Assembly (NCBI GenBank): GCA_905373275.1 | Contig: CAJPSI010000001.1 | Coordinates: 1 to 45,009 of the forward strand | Reading direction: 5' to 3' | DNA length: 45,009 bases | Source: Candidatus Saccharibacteria bacterium UBA1103 | Lineage (GTDB): Bacteria; Patescibacteriota; Saccharimonadia; Saccharimonadales; Saccharimonadaceae | Translations under genes and position numbers: made by a program | In this document: piece after piece, positions 41,106 through 45,009 of the stretch | Layout of the letters: each line of letters begins with the position of its first letter | How positions within the stretch are numbered: position 1 is the stretch's first letter | The notes under the pieces: model-generated | The model's input: only the letters and a program-made list of their open reading frames with translations | Databases searched by the model: none | Told to the model about the DNA's origin: nothing

Positions 41106-42884
41106 CTAGTCATCAGAGCGGAAGAGATAGTGGAGATAATCTCGCATCATCCTGGCACCGCAAATAGTGGTAAGGTAACCGGCTAAGGTAGTGGCGACGG
41201 CGTCGCTCCAGCGATCGTCGTGGCGACAGATATTGATGGCTTGGCGCAGGCGACTGTAGAGCGAGCTTACCTCCTCCTGATAGTCGTCGCCGCTAACCAG
41301 CAGAGCAGTCGGTGGAGCAACATCAGCAACGCCACCGTCATTGGTGGTCACCAGTAATGCTAAGTTGGCTAGGTCTTTCATAAATGACGTGCCACAGGCC
41401 TCCAAGCCGACTACCGGCACATTGACTGAGATATCTGAGCCGAAGCTCATCGCTCTAGCCAGGTTCTCGTCATAGTCGGTGATGTAGTGAACTCGCCGCC
41501 TGAGGACCGGGTCGTCAGCGATACGCTGTAGCATACTTGCCAGCTTCCGGTAGGTAGAATCATTGGCTGAGACATTACCGGCGATCATCCCCGCCATAAT
41601 GTAATGAGCGTTGTAACTAACCAAGATACCCTTGAGCTGCTCGATATCCTCGAAAGGCATCCAGGGGCGCTTGTACTCAACAAAACGGCGCTTGTACTCC
41701 AGTAGGATAGCGTCCTCAGGGATCTGGACTACAGCCCCATACTGGTCTTGTCGATGAGCCAGCTCACTATTGAGCTGAGCTCTACCCTGCTGCTTGAGCT
41801 GACGCAGCCGGCTAAGATTGGTTCGAAAGATCCGGCGAATCTGGTCGGCAGTTGCCGCTCCGGGCATGTTGAAGCGATCAATGATGCCGCTGTGCTTGTA
41901 GAAATCAAGTAGCTCCGGCTTAACCCAGCTCTGCAGGTGGATGCCATTAGTGATAGCGCTGAAGTGGGTTTTCTCGCCCGACAGGTCGTGATAATCAGCT
42001 ACCTTGGCGTGGAGCTTGGAGACGCAGTTCTTCGCCTCGGCCAGCTCGATCGTCAGGCTGCTGAGCTGTAGGCAGCCGTCTCGGAATAGACCACCGATGT
42101 AGTGGTCAACTGCCGGTGATTTGATATTGGGAAAGACGAAGCGGTCGAACTGCTCGTAGCTGAACTGCGACTCGGCGGCTTGCACTAAGGTGTGATTGGT
42201 ATAGAGAGTGTGCTTGCGAACGTAGACGATCGCCTCATACAGATTCATACCGTTACTACAGAGCTCATCCAGACGAGCTACGGCGGCGAAGACGGTGGCA
42301 GTCTCGTTGAGCTGGATAACGGCGGGCTTAAGGTCAGCCATCTTGAGGGCGGCGTAGCCACCGAAGCCGAGCGATGTCATCTGATAGAGACGGTGGTCAC
42401 TGGAAGGCGTATCGCAGTAGAGCGGCCCGAAGTTGGGCTCGGTCATACAGAGGAAACGACTGCTGCCCAGCTGCTTCTGGTAGATATCAAGTGTAGCGTC
42501 AGGCTTGTCTTTGATATGAAGCACCACCTGCCCGATCGCCTGAAAACCTTCCGCCTCGGGGCTACGGCTAACGTAATCGTCATGTGGCTCAAGTTTCTCC
42601 AGGCGCTGGTGTCGCTCAGTCTGGTAGAAAGGAGTTAAAGTGACAAAGGGTATCTCCAGGTCCTCCGCCACTCGACGGGTGTCGGCAGCCAGCACGCCCA
42701 ACCCCCCTGCCCCACGGATACCATTAGCCTGGTCGTAGACCTCCATGGTGGTGTAGACGTATGGTCGCACGGGGCTGATCTTGTGGATCAGGTTGCGGCG
42801 GTCAATCGTCTGGTAAAACTCAGCGACATCTTCAATTTTAGCTTGGGAAGCCCGCTGCTTCCCTTTCGGTACTTGCCCACTCAT
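41106..42884 (-). CDS. Alpha-glucan phosphorylase (GT35)
   Basis: It releases glucose 1-phosphate from alpha-1,4 glucans with PLP. Family marks are GIRGAGGLGVLAADTRRVAE (about 55-75), TNHTLVQA, ITNGIHLQSWVKP, EYKRPWMPF, SYNAHYIMAGM and EACGTSFMKDLANLALLVTT, in which the Lys should bind PLP. At 592 aa it is shorter than most (700-850), within the short TIGR02094-like group. The usual HLNEGH stretch reads QLNETATVF, an altered substrate-site segment. AAGGG lies five bases before the ATG at 42884, and TACAAT overlaps it, so leader and start are close. It would act on branches left by the pullulanase at 37003. Confidence 0.87.
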   Translation of the reverse strand: MSGQVPKGKQRASQAKIEDVAEFYQTIDRRNLIHKISPVRPYVYTTMEVYDQANGIRGAGGLGVLAADTRRVAEDLEIPFVTLTPFYQTERHQRLEKLEPHDDYVSRSPEAEGFQAIGQVVLHIKDKPDATLDIYQKQLGSSRFLCMTEPNFGPLYCDTPSSDHRLYQMTSLGFGGYAALKMADLKPAVIQLNETATVFAAVARLDELCSNGMNLYEAIVYVRKHTLYTNHTLVQAAESQFSYEQFDRFVFPNIKSPAVDHYIGGLFRDGCLQLSSLTIELAEAKNCVSKLHAKVADYHDLSGEKTHFSAITNGIHLQSWVKPELLDFYKHSGIIDRFNMPGAATADQIRRIFRTNLSRLRQLKQQGRAQLNSELAHRQDQYGAVVQIPEDAILLEYKRRFVEYKRPWMPFEDIEQLKGILVSYNAHYIMAGMIAGNVSANDSTYRKLASMLQRIADDPVLRRRVHYITDYDENLARAMSFGSDISVNVPVVGLEACGTSFMKDLANLALLVTTNDGGVADVAPPTALLVSGDDYQEEVSSLYSRLRQAINICRHDDRWSDAVATTLAGYLTTICGARMMRDYLHYLFRSDD

Positions 42885-42946
42885 AACTACCCTTCATTGT
42901 ATCAGACTAACACTGCTTATGCTAATGCCGGTGCATCAGAGCAAGA

Positions 42947-44203
42947 TTAGGCGCCTAGCGCACTGATGGGGATAATGTTGATGCCGTCGGGACGGGTATA
43001 GGCATAGCCCGAGCCGATGATGACGTTGCGAGAGACGATCCGGCGACCTTTAGCTTCGATGACGTTGTTAGTGAAAGCTGTCAGCGACTTGACTCCGTCG
43101 TCAATATAGCCCTCTCCCAGCTTAATCTCAAAGACGGCACAATCACCGTTGGGTTTCTGTACGATAGCGTCTGCTTCCAGGCCTAGCGAGTCACGATAAT
43201 AGTAAACCTCGGCGTCGAGCCGGCTAGCGTATACTCGTAGGTCGTGAATGACTTGAGACTCAAAGACGAAGCCGGCGTAGTTAAGGTCGTTTAGTAGTGC
43301 TGCTGAGTCCAATCCTAGACTGGCGATAGCTAATGAGGTGTCGGCGAAGTGCCATTTAGGGGCTTTGCGAAGCTTGGCGGATGAGCGAATGTGGGTATTC
43401 CAGGCAGGCTGGTTCTCGATGATCATCAGGCGGTCAAGCGTCTCAAGGTAGTCCGTGATGGTGGGTCGAGAAATATCTTCGTTGTCATTTTGCTTGATGT
43501 CCTTAGTGAGAGTGGCTACTTCGGCAACTGTCGAGACATTGCGAGCCAGAGACTGTAGTAATGATCTTACTCTGACCGGGTCACGTTTTACTCCGGAGAC
43601 CCGACTCATATCCACTTCGGCGAGAAGCTTGACATAAGAGGCGTTGATTTGACGAGCGCCGGCTTCATCCATGTCGATTAGTCCGGGCCAGCCACCGATG
43701 ACCAGCCAGCTAATCAGGTCGTGAATATTCGTCCGATATTCTCGACTAGTGATAGACTGCCCGTCAAATAGCCTAGCCAATGATACATATCCATCGCAGT
43801 GACCCAGCTCCTGCCAGGACATGGTGCGCATTTTGAGCTCGATGAAGCGACCGGCTCCGGAATGCATGCCGATATCTTCGGTCGGGTTGGCTGACCCGGT
43901 CAGGATAAATTGACCTCGGTCACTCCGCTCATCGACCGCATGTCGGACGTAGTTCCAGAGCCGTGGCTGGACTTGCCATTCGTCAATCAGCCTCGGTGTA
44001 TTGCCGGATAGTAGAATATTGGGGTCAATATTCATGATATTCGGCACCTGAGGGTCACGATCGACTTGTAAAGTACTGGCAGCCTGTTGCTTGGCTGTCT
44101 CAGACTTACCGCAAGCCTTTGGTCCACGGATTAGCACGGCACCGGCTATCTTGAGAGCGTTAGCCAGCTCCTGGTCAACTAAACGAGGGACATATCTCTT
44201 CAT
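42947..44203 (-). CDS. DUF4143 AAA ATPase
   Basis: This large family combines an N-terminal AAA-like domain and a C-terminal DUF4143 domain of unknown role. Walker A is GPKACGKSETA (27-37). LIDEWQVQPRLWNYVRHAVD (Walker B-like with Asp-Glu) and FILTGSANP (sensor) follow. SRPTITDYLETLDRLMIIEN and WHFADTSLAIASLG belong to the winged helix. EADAIVQKPNGDCAVFEIKL contains a PD-(D/E)XK-like core (E-x-D and EIK). Length 418 aa is normal. TGCTTAAAT ends seven bases before the ATG, so leaderless. Three repeats lie directly upstream. Members are often thought linked to mobile or defence functions; this is unproven. Confidence 0.9.
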   Translation of the reverse strand: MKRYVPRLVDQELANALKIAGAVLIRGPKACGKSETAKQQAASTLQVDRDPQVPNIMNIDPNILLSGNTPRLIDEWQVQPRLWNYVRHAVDERSDRGQFILTGSANPTEDIGMHSGAGRFIELKMRTMSWQELGHCDGYVSLARLFDGQSITSREYRTNIHDLISWLVIGGWPGLIDMDEAGARQINASYVKLLAEVDMSRVSGVKRDPVRVRSLLQSLARNVSTVAEVATLTKDIKQNDNEDISRPTITDYLETLDRLMIIENQPAWNTHIRSSAKLRKAPKWHFADTSLAIASLGLDSAALLNDLNYAGFVFESQVIHDLRVYASRLDAEVYYYRDSLGLEADAIVQKPNGDCAVFEIKLGEGYIDDGVKSLTAFTNNVIEAKGRRIVSRNVIIGSGYAYTRPDGINIIPISALGA

Positions 44204-44210
44204 TGGGACT

Positions 44211-44219
44211 ATTTAAGCA
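44211..44219 (-). promoter_or_regulatory. Extended -10 promoter of the DUF4143 gene (leaderless)
   Basis: TGC-TTAAAT on the minus strand, then seven bases (AGTCCCA) and the ATG at 44203. The -10 box is the weakest of the set, so activation by the repeats upstream is possible. Confidence 0.5.
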
Positions 44220-44225
44220 TATGAC

Positions 44226-44284
44226 TTTACATTTTTCCACTGATTCATTTTACATATTTCCGGCATTTTAGTTTACAATTTTCT
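44226..44284. repeat. Three 13-base direct repeats with 23-base period
   Basis: TTTACATTTTTCC (44226), TTTACATATTTCC (44249) and TTTACAATTTTCT (44272) start exactly 23 bases apart, about two helical turns. They lie directly upstream of the DUF4143 promoter and after the stop of the next gene. Such spacing fits an operator array or an upstream activating site. They are AT-rich, so a partial chance origin cannot be excluded. Confidence 0.55.
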
Positions 44285-44300
44285 AATGCTTATGCTTAGT

Positions 44301-45009
44301 CTAGTGAGAATGAGCACCGGCTAGCTTGGTCGGACTTGATTGGTGTTTGGCTCGGTATGACATGGCGAAGGCTAGCAAAGATAGGCTGATCACCAAGGTG
44401 ACAGTCATGTAGATGTACGAGGCGGTAACCGACGACTCGGTGATACCGCCGGCGATGGCGGAGCGAATGGTGGTCAGCGAGTATGCCATGGGGACTACTT
44501 GGTGAAGAGCTTGATATAACCCCGGCGAGGTCTCGATCGGGAAAGTGCCGCCGGCTGAGCCGAGCGATAGAATCATGATCACCATACCGATGAAGCGTCC
44601 GATATTACCCATTGATATGGCGAGGAAGAGATTGAGAAACATCATGGCATTAGCATAGAGGATAAGGATGGCGTAGAAGCGGACGGGGTTAGCCAAGTGA
44701 AAGCCGACTCCCTGCATGATCGCTCCCATGATCAGCGCCATAGCAGTGGCGACGCCGGCACCGATGGTGACCTTGCTAAGATACCAGCCTCGCCAACTAC
44801 CCTGCCGGTCAGCTTTACGCTCTACCGGGTAGATTGAACAGAAGACCAAACAACCGACGAAGATAGCGACCGAGAAGAAGTACGGCGCCAGGCCGTGGGC
44901 GTAGTTAGGAACCTGGCTCTGGCGCTGATGCTCCAGGGTGACCGGCTGACTAATCTGGCGAGCGGTTTTGCCAGATAGTGGTGTCTTGGCGACGGTGTCG
45001 GCGCCGGAT
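44301..45009 (-). CDS. YhgE/Pip-like or ABC-2-type membrane protein (C-terminal part)
   Basis: The frame is open to the window edge, so the N-terminus is missing; about 235 residues are seen. It begins within a hydrophilic outer region (TARQISQPVTLEHQRQSQVP), then NYAHGLAPYFFSVAIFVGCL, the typical YhgE/Pip junction into the last membrane domain. Six or so helices follow (for example AMALIMGAIMQGVGFHL, MFLNLFLAISMGNIGRFIGM and SYIYMTVTLVISLSLLAFAM). A short His/Ser tail ends the protein. Members include phage-infection proteins and the EsaA-like parts of type VII secretion, but also plain ABC-2 exporters. No ATPase is seen nearby. The role is open. Confidence 0.85.
   Translation of the reverse strand, partial: SGADTVAKTPLSGKTARQISQPVTLEHQRQSQVPNYAHGLAPYFFSVAIFVGCLVFCSIYPVERKADRQGSWRGWYLSKVTIGAGVATAMALIMGAIMQGVGFHLANPVRFYAILILYANAMMFLNLFLAISMGNIGRFIGMVIMILSLGSAGGTFPIETSPGLYQALHQVVPMAYSLTTIRSAIAGGITESSVTASYIYMTVTLVISLSLLAFAMSYRAKHQSSPTKLAGAHSH

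Noticed and set aside
1..45009. CRISPR array, insertion sequence or transposase
   Set aside because: No regularly spaced long repeats, no transposase motifs and no terminal inverted repeats with target duplication were seen. The three 23-base-spaced units at 44226 are too few and too short.

Overview
The window reads as a chromosomal segment of a Patescibacteria/CPR bacterium, most likely Candidatus Saccharibacteria (TM7). Reasons: tightly packed short operons; no amino-acid or cofactor biosynthesis; several lineage-typical membrane or secreted proteins of poorly known function (three tandem DUF2207 proteins, a PEGA-domain protein, a sortase with a long cytoplasmic tail, two DUF3592-like proteins); a type I topoisomerase with C-terminal repeat modules; and TGA used as a stop codon, which argues against the UGA-glycine CPR lineages. 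Base composition looks near 50% G+C by eye, with several clearly AT-richer genes. The organism assignment is inference; no rRNA gene is present.

Layout. 1-1121: N-terminal part of a VirD4/HerA-like membrane ATPase. 1122-1751: a 630-base gap with a repeated element and a large base-paired region. 1752-5491: topA, a small unknown gene with a hairpin leader, and dprA, all on the minus strand. 5508-5828: a probable independent small RNA on the plus strand. 5845-7774: a protein resembling KwaB of the Kiwa defence system, and an NYN-domain nuclease. 7899-15989: an operon der - DUF2207 - DUF2207 - DUF2207 - RNase HI. 16051-21199: four cell-surface or uncertain genes, including an AspA/AstE-like hydrolase with a possible pseudoknot leader, the PEGA protein and the sortase. 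21317-24880: HhH-GPD glycosylase, tRNA-Leu(UAA), a beta-class DNA methyltransferase whose 3' end runs into the tRNA, an HD-domain protein and a Nudix hydrolase. 25061-30085: Dus and a UvrD-like helicase-nuclease (overlapping), then a RdgB/HAM1-like protein. 30374-32941: CYTH protein, an unknown gene and the DUF3592-like pair. 33012-41008: two MacB/FtsX-type ABC systems around a pullulanase-rRNA/tRNA methyltransferase pair. 41106-45009: alpha-glucan phosphorylase, a DUF4143 AAA protein behind three 23-base-spaced repeats, and the C-terminal part of a YhgE/Pip-like membrane protein.

How the genes work together. Pullulanase and the GT35 phosphorylase would together debranch and phosphorolyse glycogen-like glucan. 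Der, Dus, the TrmA/RumA-type methyltransferase and tRNA-Leu belong to translation. TopA, DprA, RNase HI, the UvrD-nuclease, the HhH-GPD protein and the methyltransferase belong to DNA uptake, repair and modification. Nudix, RdgB-like, HD and CYTH proteins would handle nucleotides and polyphosphates. A recurring signal is an extended -10 box (TGnTAnnnT) ending about 7 bases before the start codon, so many first genes appear to be leaderless, while downstream operon genes keep Shine-Dalgarno sites. The best candidates for undescribed biology are the plus-strand RNA at 5543-5828, the structured 1420-1658 region, the repeated leader element at 1240/7033, the lone KwaB-like gene, and the DUF2207 triplet inside the der operon.
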